Shown here: positions 1 through 8,753 of the stretch, piece after piece
Position numbering within the stretch: position 1 is the first letter of the stretch
How the letters are laid out: every line of letters begins with the position of its first letter
NCBI GenBank assembly: GCA_024225445.1
Contig: JAAEMP010000199.1
Span: 1 to 56,946 of the forward strand
Direction of reading: 5' to 3'
DNA from: Hyphomicrobiales bacterium
GTDB lineage: Bacteria; Pseudomonadota; Alphaproteobacteria; Rhizobiales; Rhizobiaceae
Length of the DNA: 56,946 nt
Notes under the pieces: model-generated
What the model was told of the DNA's origin: nothing
The model's input: the letters and a program-made list of their open reading frames with translations, nothing else
Database searches by the model: none
Position numbers and translations under genes: made by a program

Positions 1-377
<377 letters not shown>

Positions 378-655
378 AAATGAGATTTTGAACCGGCTTA
401 ATCAACCGATTTGTAATAAATCAGTTTGGTCACGCATATTTTGTTTAAAAACAAAAATTGACGAGAACATATATAAACACACCATTTCTCAAATCCAATT
501 TCGAACACAAGCCCGAAACCAAAATCTGATCCATGTTTGTTAGTAACATTCTCGAAACGTGTTTGCCGAAGTCTCGTAACGACCACTAATCCAACAAGTT
601 GTCTTAGTGATCCGCAGGACTCCGCCTTCCACGTTTCTCTTTCTTCATATTCAAT

Positions 656-667
656 TGTCAAAGAGCC
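656..667 (-). promoter_or_regulatory. boxA antitermination site in the rRNA leader
   Basis: The minus strand reads GGCTCTTTGACA, a close match to the bacterial boxA element (TGCTCTTTAACA type) where the Nus factors bind for rRNA antitermination. It lies between the rRNA promoter (836-865) and the 16S start near 377, about 280 bases upstream of the 16S gene, as expected for a leader boxA. A short open frame over this leader (398-661, minus) looks like chance. Confidence 0.75.
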
Positions 668-835
668 GATTCAGTAAAAGACCGAAGGTCAAAACCAAAT
701 CGCGCAGCAAACTGTTTTCCAGTCATAAAGGCCTTGGCCCAGTTGCCACTAGTTTCACGCAAAAGCGCTAAACTTTAAGATTTCACGAGAGCAAGCGATG
801 TTGTCGCCAGCGGCGCGCCGCCCTCGTTGTTGAGG

Positions 836-865
836 TATATAGTCCCTCACCAACCGATAAGTCAA
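836..865 (-). promoter_or_regulatory. Sigma-70-type promoter of the rRNA operon
   Basis: On the minus strand TTGACT (860-865) is followed after 18 bases by TATATA (836-841); reading the -10 one base earlier as CTATAT gives a 17-base spacer. The stretch just upstream (866-900) is rich in A and T tracts, like an UP element. Transcription would start near 829, giving a leader of about 450 bases before the 16S gene. The match and position make this the likely rRNA promoter; the start site was not measured. Confidence 0.8.
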
Positions 866-1073
866 CAACAAAATTAGAAAAAATGAACTTTTTCTATTCT
901 TTTTCCATAACTCCGGAATATGTTGTTTTTTTAATCAAAATGCCCGAAATCTGTCACGGTTTGCGTCTAGACGTATTTGAATATACAACAAACTTGCTAT
1001 CTAGGCAAACCAGAGTGTCTGCTTCGCTGTAAACTAATAATATAAATCACCAATTGAAACGTTATCGCCAACC

Positions 1074-3023
1074 ATGAAATCCAGCACAGCGCGTACAGAA
1101 AACTGGTTTCTCGGCGATTTGGAACCCATCAGCCAATCCAGACGCGACAGCACCCCCGATCGTCGCCAAATCAGCTTTAGATGGCTGTCGGGATCGATTC
1201 TCGCAGGCGTAACATCATTATTCCTGATGGGCGGAGCCTTGTTTGCAGCATTTGATGGTCGCCAGCAATTCACCGTTCCTGCCAGTTCATTTCTGTCAGA
1301 CCAGCATTTGTCATCCAGATCCTCAAATGGAATCGAGGCCAGTAAAGGCAATCGGGTCGGATTGGAGCGAAGAACCATAGATGAAACCTCAAATATCATG
1401 ATGGTTCCAACGATCAAAAGGGTTAATGACCGTGATGTAGTCAAAGTCCGACCGTTTATGGTGTTGAAAGCGCCATTGGCCATTGCCCCCTTAAGAAAAG
1501 TCACCTACCCGGAATTTAATCCGCTGGCTGTATTTTCAGACTCCGGTGATTCTGAGTTGATATCCAAATCAAGTGATTCCATCTATGGGGCAGAAGTTGA
1601 GAGTGAAGTTTCAATCAAGGTGACAACCTTTCCCTATGAGAACAGTCAAATAGTCCTGGCCTCTCGTCAGCGCACCATCGATATTGAGGAATTTGTGCGC
1701 CGGGCAGGTCCGGGCCTCGAGGGAAATGCTAACACTGTTGCCTCATCGTCCAATATTGATCCAAATCGCTTTTCCAAAAGCGGTGATGAGCCTTTGATAA
1801 CACCAGGCGTTATCATCACCGCTGAAAATGTCTCCGTTAAAAACAAAATCCACCCTGAGGATTTCATCGGTGCACGTTATGAGGACCGTATTATAAGAGT
1901 ACGTGCAGATTCTACCCTGGCAACTATCCTGAAAGCCGAGGGCATGGAGGAACCTGATGCTCGGGAAGTTGAAAAAATACTATCCGCAGACCTGGGTAAT
2001 CAGGGCCTTGGTCGCGGTGACAGCATCAGACTTGCCTATCGCGTTTCACCCCAATCAGTTTCAATATCCCGGATTAGCTTGTATCGGGGTGCCAGCCACA
2101 TTGTCAGTATTGCACGTTCTGACGAAAACCGGTTTATTTATTCGCAAGAACCAGCCCGCCCACCGCAACTGGCAACAGGTGTCAAACGACAACAAACCGT
2201 ATCACGTGCTCGACTGCCCAGCGCCTATGATGGTATCAACAGAGCCGCCCTTTCCGAAGGCCTGACCGATGACCTAACCAAAATTCTGGTACGAATATTT
2301 GCTTTTGATATCGATTTTCGCAACAAAATAACACCATCAGATGAATTGACCGCTTTTGTATCCCTGGAAGAAGGACAGGTTGCTCCGGGTAACAATTCGG
2401 AAATTCTGTTCACTTCCATCAAACTAGATAAGACAACACGCAAATACTACCGTTTCCGGGACTCGGCAACAGGTCATGTCGATTATTATGATGAAACCGG
2501 TAAGAGCGCCAAAAAATTCCTTTTACGAAAACCTGTTCCAAATGCTCAATACCGTTCAGGATTTGGGTTTCGCCGCCACCCAATATCGCGTGCACGAAAA
2601 ATGCACTGGGGAGCAGACTGGGCAGCGCCGCGAGGCACCCCTATTATTGCTGCCGGAAACGGGATAGTTGTCAAATCTGGCTGGTCAGGTGGGTATGGCA
2701 AGCAGACGGTTATCCAGCACGCCAATGGCTATAAAACCTCATATTCTCATCAAACCGCGATTGCCAAAGGCATAACCGCTGGCAAAAGAGTGCGTCAGGG
2801 GCAAATAATTGGTTATGTGGGAACAACCGGATATTCCACCGGCCCTCACCTGCACTATGAAGTTGTGGTCAATGGTAATAAGGTCGACCCCATGCGTATC
2901 CGCTTGCCAAAAGGAAAAATTCTCAAAGGTGAAGAGCTGTTATTATTTGAAGCCGAACGCGACCGCATCGACATTTTATTGCAAAAACGCGAAAATGACG
3001 CAACCCGACTGGCCCTGAATTAG
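1074..3023 (+). CDS. Membrane-anchored M23 family peptidase (LytM-type, 649 aa)
   Basis: Likely a cell-wall endopeptidase or an activator of one, anchored in the inner membrane and acting in the periplasm. A short basic N-terminus is followed by one membrane segment at about residues 38-60, then a long linker region. The C-terminal M23 domain (about 480-610) keeps the metal ligands: H511 and D515 in MHWGADW, and the HxH pair H592/H594 in GPHLHYE. The gene stands alone, divergent from the rRNA promoter and convergent with the oxidoreductase operon. No strong Shine-Dalgarno is visible before the ATG. Its stop codon TAG is also the first three bases of a repeat-end sequence (3021-3060). The family is clear; whether it is an active enzyme or a DipM/EnvC-like activator is not. 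Confidence 0.9.
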   Translation: MKSSTARTENWFLGDLEPISQSRRDSTPDRRQISFRWLSGSILAGVTSLFLMGGALFAAFDGRQQFTVPASSFLSDQHLSSRSSNGIEASKGNRVGLERRTIDETSNIMMVPTIKRVNDRDVVKVRPFMVLKAPLAIAPLRKVTYPEFNPLAVFSDSGDSELISKSSDSIYGAEVESEVSIKVTTFPYENSQIVLASRQRTIDIEEFVRRAGPGLEGNANTVASSSNIDPNRFSKSGDEPLITPGVIITAENVSVKNKIHPEDFIGARYEDRIIRVRADSTLATILKAEGMEEPDAREVEKILSADLGNQGLGRGDSIRLAYRVSPQSVSISRISLYRGASHIVSIARSDENRFIYSQEPARPPQLATGVKRQQTVSRARLPSAYDGINRAALSEGLTDDLTKILVRIFAFDIDFRNKITPSDELTAFVSLEEGQVAPGNNSEILFTSIKLDKTTRKYYRFRDSATGHVDYYDETGKSAKKFLLRKPVPNAQYRSGFGFRRHPISRARKMHWGADWAAPRGTPIIAAGNGIVVKSGWSGGYGKQTVIQHANGYKTSYSHQTAIAKGITAGKRVRQGQIIGYVGTTGYSTGPHLHYEVVVNGNKVDPMRIRLPKGKILKGEELLLFEAERDRIDILLQKRENDATRLALN

Positions 3024-3060
3024 AGTCTTTCACAGCTACGCTGAACCATTTGACAGGTTT
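3021..3060 (+). repeat. Relic end of the TAGAG repeat family at the M23 gene stop
   Basis: The sequence starting at the M23 stop codon reads TAGAGTCTTTCA, then TGAACCATTTGAC a few bases on. The same TGAACCATTTGAC word and a following GTTAAC occur in the relic at 50640 after the DUF1178 stop, and the layout matches the terminal repeats of the element at 14852-15178. Only one end is seen, squeezed between two convergent genes, so this is probably a decayed or solo end. Confidence 0.5.
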
Positions 3061-3063
3061 TTG

Positions 3064-3924
3064 TTAACCTGCAGTTGAACGTTTGTTCGTTGCATCCATC
3101 ACTTCGTCCAGTGTTGGCCGGTCTTCTTTATAAAATACACCAAGAGCAGGCGCATCATCATGGGATGCCTCAGCCATTGCGCCCATTAGATTGCCGCTAT
3201 CGTGATCATCTGGAAGATCGCGCACCTGCATCCCCAGATTGGCATAGGTCCTGTCAGTTTTATCAAAGGTGACACATGGGGAGAGCACATGCAGATATGA
3301 AAAGCCACGATGGTTCATCGCCGTGGCAATCATGTCAGCCAGATGGTGGGGTCGCCCGGCATAGGCCTGCCCAACCCAACTGGCACGATAGCTCAACAGC
3401 ATCATCAAAGGATGCAGTGGCTCGTCCCCATTTTCATATGGTGTGGTCGATGTTCTGAAACCAAGTGCGGAAGTTGGTGATGTCTGACCCTTTGTCAGAC
3501 CGTATATACCATTGTCAAAAACGATATAGGTCAGATTGATATTACGTCTGGCGGCGTGAGGTATATGGCCACCGCCAATGGCAAAAGCATCCCCGTCGCC
3601 ACCCACTGCGACAACGGTCAATGCATCATTTGCAAGTTTTATACCGGTGGCCACCGGCAATGTGCGCCCGTGTAATGTGTGAAAACCGTAAGTGCTGACA
3701 AAGAAAGGAAAGCGCGATGCGCAGCCAATCCCCGAGACAACAACAACATCCTTGTAATCAATGCCCAATCGATTGAGCGCAAAGGTAAAGCCTTCGGCCA
3801 CACTGAAATAGCCACAACCCGGGCACCATGTCGGCAAGGATTTTGAGCGATAATCCTGATGGCCGTCAGAGCGTATCTCTTCAAGCTTTTCCTCAAGATA
3901 GACAGGTTTAAGAGGGCGGTTCAT
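3064..3924 (-). CDS. 2-oxoacid:acceptor oxidoreductase, beta subunit (KorB-like, 286 aa)
   Basis: Thiamine-diphosphate subunit of a 2-oxoacid:ferredoxin oxidoreductase, which turns a 2-oxoacid plus CoA into acyl-CoA, CO2 and two low-potential electrons. WCPGCGYF (Cys34, Cys37) and Cys68 in SGIGC suit Fe-S ligands of this family. GGDGDAFAIGGGH (108-120) followed by FDNGIYG (136-142) is the ThDP/metal motif. I chose the ATG at 3924 because it overlaps the stop of the upstream alpha gene (ATGA) and fits the family N-terminus; a longer open frame to 4113 lies inside that gene. It is the last gene of a four-gene minus-strand operon. 2-oxoglutarate is the most likely substrate by resemblance to KorAB, but the substrate is inferred. 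Confidence 0.92.
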   Translation of the reverse strand: MNRPLKPVYLEEKLEEIRSDGHQDYRSKSLPTWCPGCGYFSVAEGFTFALNRLGIDYKDVVVVSGIGCASRFPFFVSTYGFHTLHGRTLPVATGIKLANDALTVVAVGGDGDAFAIGGGHIPHAARRNINLTYIVFDNGIYGLTKGQTSPTSALGFRTSTTPYENGDEPLHPLMMLLSYRASWVGQAYAGRPHHLADMIATAMNHRGFSYLHVLSPCVTFDKTDRTYANLGMQVRDLPDDHDSGNLMGAMAEASHDDAPALGVFYKEDRPTLDEVMDATNKRSTAG

Positions 3925-5726
3925 GATCCTAGAGCCTTTTGTTTTGGTGTCGCGGACCCGGCCAGTCGTCGAACCTCGGCTAATATTTCTGCGATAACCA
4001 TCGGTGAGCCGGTAACATGGGACAACCGCGTTACCGGTCGTCCAACGGCACCCGAAATCAGGTTGGCGAACTGGCCTTCGTAATTCAATTCGGGCACCAG
4101 AATCTCTCGGCAATCGTCAAAGAAAGCCACTATTTCATCCATTGGCAATGGTGAGAGCATAACAACCTTCATGGCTGAGCAGCGAATCCCCTCCGCCTGT
4201 GCCTCAAACATGGTTTCCAGTATTTCACCAAAAGTGGAACCCCATCCCAGTATACCGACATCAACAGGGCCCTCGTCACCGAAACGTTTACATACGGTCA
4301 GACCCGGAAATCTGGTGGCACTGTTCAGTTTCTCATGACGTTTGATACTCATTACCGAATGTATGGCATCATTGGGACGACCCTGTTCATTGTGCTCCAG
4401 CCCAGTGATTGTATGCATCAGACCCTCCTCACCTGGAAGAGCCCGCGGCGAGATATGATTATAAGTCAGCTCGAAGCGCTTGTAGATATCACCTTTGGCA
4501 ATCTCAGGTCGCAAACGGGGTTTGGGAGCAAAAGTATTTTCTTCGGAAGGTATGACCGTCTCGTAGCGATTTGAGAGATAAAGGTCGATCAGCAATATGA
4601 CAGGGGTCTGGTAGGTTTCAGCAATCTCAAATGCCATTCCGGCACAACGATAACATCCTTCAACATTGGTTGGTGCCAGAACGATACGCCTTGCATCTCC
4701 AGAACCACCATAAACGGCAAGATTAAGATCGGATTGTTCCGTCTTGGTCGGAAGCCCCGTTGAAGGTCCACCTCGCTGGCTGACGACGACAACCAGCGGA
4801 ACCTCCGCCATGACACCAAGGCCCAGCATTTCGCTCATCAGGGCGAGACCAGGTCCTGAAGTTGCGGTTGCCGCGCGTGAGCCAGCATAAGCAGCGCCTA
4901 TAGTGGCGGCAATTGCAGCAATCTCATCTTCCGTTTGCAAAAACTGTCCCCCACGCCGAGGTATCTCAACAGCCAGTCGTTCCATGATGCTGGTTGCCGG
5001 AGTTATCGGATAGCCGAAATAACTCCCAATTCCGGCTTCCAGAAAACCACGCACGATTGCTTCATTACCCGTCATCATGACTGCATCGCTGCCATTTGAA
5101 TAATCACGTGGTTTGCCAACTGCCACATCATCGAGTTTGAATACGGCACCACCGGCTCGCATACCCGCATCAAAAGCTTTTGTATTATCGTCAATGACGA
5201 TCTGTGGCTTTGTAGCGAATTTGGCCGCAATTACCCGGTGAAATACCCTTGCAGGCATATCATACAATCCGGCGATAAAACCCAGAACAACGATATTGCG
5301 TGAACGGGCCGAATTGGTTGCCTGTTCGGAAATCTGTCGAATACTGAAAGCATAGGGAACCTGGGCCGGCTTTATATGTGCACTGATATGACGCCCTTCA
5401 GGAACTCGGGCAATCAGGCTGTCTTCAAAAACCACCGCACCATAATCACGAACCTCGCCAACATGGGGGATGGCATGGTTGTCATTGAGTGAAATGAAGA
5501 TATCGGATTCACGCTTTAGCGAATAAGTTTGCTCACTCGATATTCTGATGCGCGAGATACACTTGCCGAAGCCACGAATTTCAGGCGGATAGAGATCAAA
5601 GGCAATGACATTGTAACCCATCAAAGCTGCTGCCCGTTTCATGATATCGCCGGAAGCGATTGTACCATCACCAGCTGAGCCGCAAATTGCGATTTGAATG
5701 TCCGTGTTGTTCATGTCCTTTGTCAT
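3921..5726 (-). CDS. 2-oxoacid:acceptor oxidoreductase, fused gamma-alpha subunit (KorA-like, 601 aa)
   Basis: Large subunit with two joined domains. Residues about 9-195 are the gamma domain (ICGSAGDGTIASGD near the start). Residues about 212-600 are the alpha domain, with YPITP (239-243), TSGPG (289-293) and GPSTGLPTKTEQSDL (320-334). This fused layout with a separate short beta subunit is that of bacterial KorAB-type enzymes. No ferredoxin (delta) domain is present, so electrons must leave through a partner, probably the iron-sulfur flavoproteins encoded upstream. The first ATG (5726) lies two bases after the upstream stop; a second ATG at 5714 is also possible. Confidence 0.93.
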   Translation of the reverse strand: MTKDMNNTDIQIAICGSAGDGTIASGDIMKRAAALMGYNVIAFDLYPPEIRGFGKCISRIRISSEQTYSLKRESDIFISLNDNHAIPHVGEVRDYGAVVFEDSLIARVPEGRHISAHIKPAQVPYAFSIRQISEQATNSARSRNIVVLGFIAGLYDMPARVFHRVIAAKFATKPQIVIDDNTKAFDAGMRAGGAVFKLDDVAVGKPRDYSNGSDAVMMTGNEAIVRGFLEAGIGSYFGYPITPATSIMERLAVEIPRRGGQFLQTEDEIAAIAATIGAAYAGSRAATATSGPGLALMSEMLGLGVMAEVPLVVVVSQRGGPSTGLPTKTEQSDLNLAVYGGSGDARRIVLAPTNVEGCYRCAGMAFEIAETYQTPVILLIDLYLSNRYETVIPSEENTFAPKPRLRPEIAKGDIYKRFELTYNHISPRALPGEEGLMHTITGLEHNEQGRPNDAIHSVMSIKRHEKLNSATRFPGLTVCKRFGDEGPVDVGILGWGSTFGEILETMFEAQAEGIRCSAMKVVMLSPLPMDEIVAFFDDCREILVPELNYEGQFANLISGAVGRPVTRLSHVTGSPMVIAEILAEVRRLAGSATPKQKALGS

Positions 5727-5728
5727 CT

Positions 5729-6763
5729 TCAGCGTGTCCAGAAAGTTGAACGCAGATTACCATCATCATCAATATCAAGACGATCTTCCACTTCTACATC
5801 AAATATCTCATGCGAACCTGACATGTTTCGTGCGGCTAGTTCACCCATCACACGAACATTTTTCCAGCCATGGTAAAATTTATAGATCTTTTCCTTGTCA
5901 TGCCAAATCTGACAAATATCACCAGCAGCCCAGATTGTCTCATTGGTTGTCCGCAATTCCGGGTTGACAAGAATGCCACGTTCAATGTCTACACCCGCGC
6001 CCAGCATAAACTCAACAGAAGACGAAAGGCCGCAAAACGACATCACAACATCGCCGGTGATCTCAGTTCCAGATTCAAGTGCAACCGCGCGACTGAATTT
6101 CTTGTTTCTGGTATCTAATACACCAACCGGACGTTCATCAGCAAATATTGTCATCCCCTTGTTTTCAAGTGCCTTTAGCAGACGCTTGCGCTCGACAGGT
6201 TCCACCACATGTGGCCAGAAAGTCTGCTGATTGGCTATCAGCACCACGCGGTAGCCTGTATCAAGGAGTGTTAAAGCCAGATCAATGCCAATCATGTCGC
6301 CCCCGATTATGATGGCGGTACCCCCCTTCGGCAAAGCCCTGTAAACGCGCATAGCCGCTTCAAATGACCCAAAACCGTGCATCAAACCAACACTGTCGAT
6401 GAGGTTTTCGGCCAGATAGCTGCGTCCGCCGGCGCAAACCAGCAAACGATCATAGGCAACGTCTTCCTGATGTGCCAGGGAAATGGTTTGACGCTCTCCA
6501 TCAACGTCGACAACACGACTAGAGCGACGTAACTTGATCCCCAGTTCATCATAACGGGCAGGCGGCACAGCAAGCAATTTCCGCCAATCGTGATGACCGC
6601 GAAATACCCCAGGCAAATCATAACGGTTATAGAACGGCAAAGCATCAATTGTAACCATGGTGATCATGCAATCTGCATCCTCACCCCTTAGGGTCATTGC
6701 AGCACCGTAACCGGCACTGCCACTTCCGATAATAACGTGATGCAGGGGTGCGGTCATTTTCAC
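5729..6763 (-). CDS. FAD-dependent NAD(P)H oxidoreductase (344 aa)
   Basis: A two-dinucleotide-domain flavoprotein of the pyridine nucleotide-disulfide reductase class. The FAD-binding motif is IIGSGSAGYG (11-20), the second nucleotide motif is IIIGGDMIG (151-159), and the FAD-contacting WAAGD motif is at 278-282. No redox-active CxxC pair is seen in the positions used by disulfide reductases, so it resembles ferredoxin/rubredoxin reductase or NirB-type FAD domains more than glutathione reductase. Its start overlaps the stop of the GltD-like gene by four bases, and its stop is two bases before the gamma-alpha gene. Coupling to the oxoacid oxidoreductase is inferred from the operon. At 344 residues it is short for the class, and the C-terminal dimer domain looks reduced. 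Confidence 0.85.
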   Translation of the reverse strand: MKMTAPLHHVIIGSGSAGYGAAMTLRGEDADCMITMVTIDALPFYNRYDLPGVFRGHHDWRKLLAVPPARYDELGIKLRRSSRVVDVDGERQTISLAHQEDVAYDRLLVCAGGRSYLAENLIDSVGLMHGFGSFEAAMRVYRALPKGGTAIIIGGDMIGIDLALTLLDTGYRVVLIANQQTFWPHVVEPVERKRLLKALENKGMTIFADERPVGVLDTRNKKFSRAVALESGTEITGDVVMSFCGLSSSVEFMLGAGVDIERGILVNPELRTTNETIWAAGDICQIWHDKEKIYKFYHGWKNVRVMGELAARNMSGSHEIFDVEVEDRLDIDDDGNLRSTFWTR

Positions 6764-8589
6764 AACTCCCGCATAACAAGTTGATTACGGGTGATGGAAA
6801 TGCATTTTGTCGGACAGACAAAATAACAGGCACCGCAGCGAATACATTCCTTATTGTCAATCCAGATGGCGCCAATTCGGTCCCACCGACTGGTCTCCTG
6901 CAACCCTCCATAGGTACCATCCTTATTGATATCGATACCTTCGACCATCTTGATGCAGTTTTTTGGCGCCACTTCGATACAGGCGCGGCAATAGATACAA
7001 TTATCGACATCAATCTTGTAATGGAGATTGCACAAGTAACAACGCTTGGCCTCCTCATGCGTAAGGGCATTATCAAAACCGATATCGACTTCCTGGTCCA
7101 GACGGCTTCTGCGCTCCTCGACAGCTTCTGTTGGCATATGATTTCTGGCGATAAAATCGAAAGCGCGCTCCCGCAACGGTTCGTCCACAGGCTCAATGCG
7201 CACTGACTGTTTGCGACGGGGTTTGCCCATCAGCCAACTGTCAATGCCAAGGGCCACCTCGCGACCCTGACCAACAGCTTCAATGACAGTGCTTGCTCCC
7301 TTGACGTAATCGCCGGCAGCAAATATTCCATCCAGCGAGGTCATGCCAATTTCATTGATGGCAGCGTTGTTCCAGCGATCCAGTGCTATTTCGCAATCAA
7401 GATAATTATGATCGGTTTTTTGACCAATAGCGATCAGCAGTGTATCGCAGTCAAATTCAAATTCGGATGCCTTGATGGCAATCGCTTTGCGCCGGCCATT
7501 ATCGCGCCAGCCACCAAGTCGGTTCTGGATAAATTCCACAGCCCTCAGGCTGCCGGCACTGTCTCCAAGCAGGGCAACAGGGGTGCGAAGCCCATGCAGG
7601 GCGACGCCTTCGCGCTTGGATTCGAAAATTTCATCCTTTGTAACCGGGATATACTCCTCCGTCGTACGCAGGTGAATGGTAACTTCCGCAGCCCCCAGCC
7701 TGCGAGCAACGCGGGCACAATCCAGCGCAGTAAAGCCTGCTCCAACTACAGCAACTCGTTTGCCAACACGCTTCTTTTCGCCACGGTGCATTTCCAGCAG
7801 AAAGTCAAAACCATATTCAATATTGGCAATCTCGTTGATGCGTTTGTCATCCGGATCTTTGCGAAGGGGCAAATCGGTTGCCGCCATGCAACCAGTTGAC
7901 AACAATACTGCATCAAATTCAGATCGCAGACTCGACAACGGGATCTCACCCTCACCATTGCCGATGGTGACACCAGTCTTCAGATCGACACCCAACCGCA
8001 GCGCATTGTGTATCTCTTCGCGTAAAATATCTCGCGGCAAACGAAATTCCGGGATACCGTAATTCAACATGCCACCCGCCTCCGCCTCGCGCTCAAACAG
8101 CGTGACATCATGGCCCATCAAAGACAGATCATGTGCCGCTGCAACGCCAGCAGGACCCGAACCGACGATAGCTACTTTCTTTCCTGACGGAGCATAAAGA
8201 CTTTCATTCAGTCGATGGCCCCGGTCTTTCAGATCAGCGGCGGCCCTTTTCAGATGACAGATGCTTACCGATTCACCATTACCAGGCCATCCGTGACGGC
8301 ATTGATCTTCACAGGGGCGCGAACATATTCTGCCCAAGACCCCTGGAAGCACATTGGCCTCCCGGTTAATTTCATACGATTGGCCATGCTTGTTTTCCAT
8401 GATCGCCCAGATATAGGCAGGAATATCGGTACCGGCCGGACATGCCGTCTGACAGGGAACGTTCTCGCGAACCCAACCAAAATCGCGTGGATCATCGGAA
8501 TAATGCACATCGTCCAGACCGACGCGATTGCCGCTGCGTTTATCCGAATAGAGGTTCGATTCTTTTCGTTCTCGCCCAGACAATGACAT
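6760..8589 (-). CDS. GltD-like NAD(P)-dependent oxidoreductase with N- and C-terminal Fe-S motifs (609 aa)
   Basis: Resembles the glutamate synthase small subunit/NfnB family: an electron-transfer flavoprotein moving electrons between NAD(P)H and iron-sulfur carriers. The N-terminal part has the cysteines of that family (C46, C50, then C89, C93, C97, C111). An FAD motif GSGPAG is at 143-148, and a second dinucleotide fold follows (VAVVGAGFTALD). The C-terminus carries a ferredoxin-like domain. Its second motif, C582/C585/C588/C592, is complete. Its first, C531/C534/C537, has Ala541 where a fourth Cys is usual, with C545 close by. As first gene of the operon it probably passes electrons from the oxoacid oxidoreductase to NAD(P)+, as KorC does in the Thauera enzyme. 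That link is inferred. Confidence 0.88.
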   Translation of the reverse strand: MSLSGRERKESNLYSDKRSGNRVGLDDVHYSDDPRDFGWVRENVPCQTACPAGTDIPAYIWAIMENKHGQSYEINREANVLPGVLGRICSRPCEDQCRHGWPGNGESVSICHLKRAAADLKDRGHRLNESLYAPSGKKVAIVGSGPAGVAAAHDLSLMGHDVTLFEREAEAGGMLNYGIPEFRLPRDILREEIHNALRLGVDLKTGVTIGNGEGEIPLSSLRSEFDAVLLSTGCMAATDLPLRKDPDDKRINEIANIEYGFDFLLEMHRGEKKRVGKRVAVVGAGFTALDCARVARRLGAAEVTIHLRTTEEYIPVTKDEIFESKREGVALHGLRTPVALLGDSAGSLRAVEFIQNRLGGWRDNGRRKAIAIKASEFEFDCDTLLIAIGQKTDHNYLDCEIALDRWNNAAINEIGMTSLDGIFAAGDYVKGASTVIEAVGQGREVALGIDSWLMGKPRRKQSVRIEPVDEPLRERAFDFIARNHMPTEAVEERRSRLDQEVDIGFDNALTHEEAKRCYLCNLHYKIDVDNCIYCRACIEVAPKNCIKMVEGIDINKDGTYGGLQETSRWDRIGAIWIDNKECIRCGACYFVCPTKCISITRNQLVMREL

Positions 8590-8689
8590 TCTCTCATGAA
8601 GTATTCCTAGGGTGACCTTAGATCAACTCGGTTCGTTCTACCAGCGATAATTTGCCATATTCGCAGACAGATTAATGAATGACATTGCC

Positions 8690-8731
8690 AAACAAAACCG
8701 CCACTGCACTTTATCACTCATGCAGTGACGG
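8690..8731 (-). terminator. Rho-independent terminator after clpB
   Basis: On the minus strand CCGTCACTGCA (8721-8731) pairs with TGCAGTGGCGG (8698-8708) in an 11-base stem with one mismatch and a 12-base loop, followed by TTTTGTTT. It lies 23 bases past the clpB stop and ahead of the oxidoreductase operon, so it should end clpB transcription. Confidence 0.8.
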
Positions 8732-8753
8732 ATATTCGGTTATGAAGACTGCT

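Noticed and set aside
398-661. 87-residue minus-strand frame upstream of the 16S gene
   Set aside because: It lies in the rRNA leader, over and beyond the boxA, and should be read as leader RNA.
8600-8630. FNR/FixK-like half site (TTGAT) ahead of the oxidoreductase operon
   Set aside because: Only the left half matches; the right half (GGTCA) does not fit ATCAA. Too weak to claim oxygen control.
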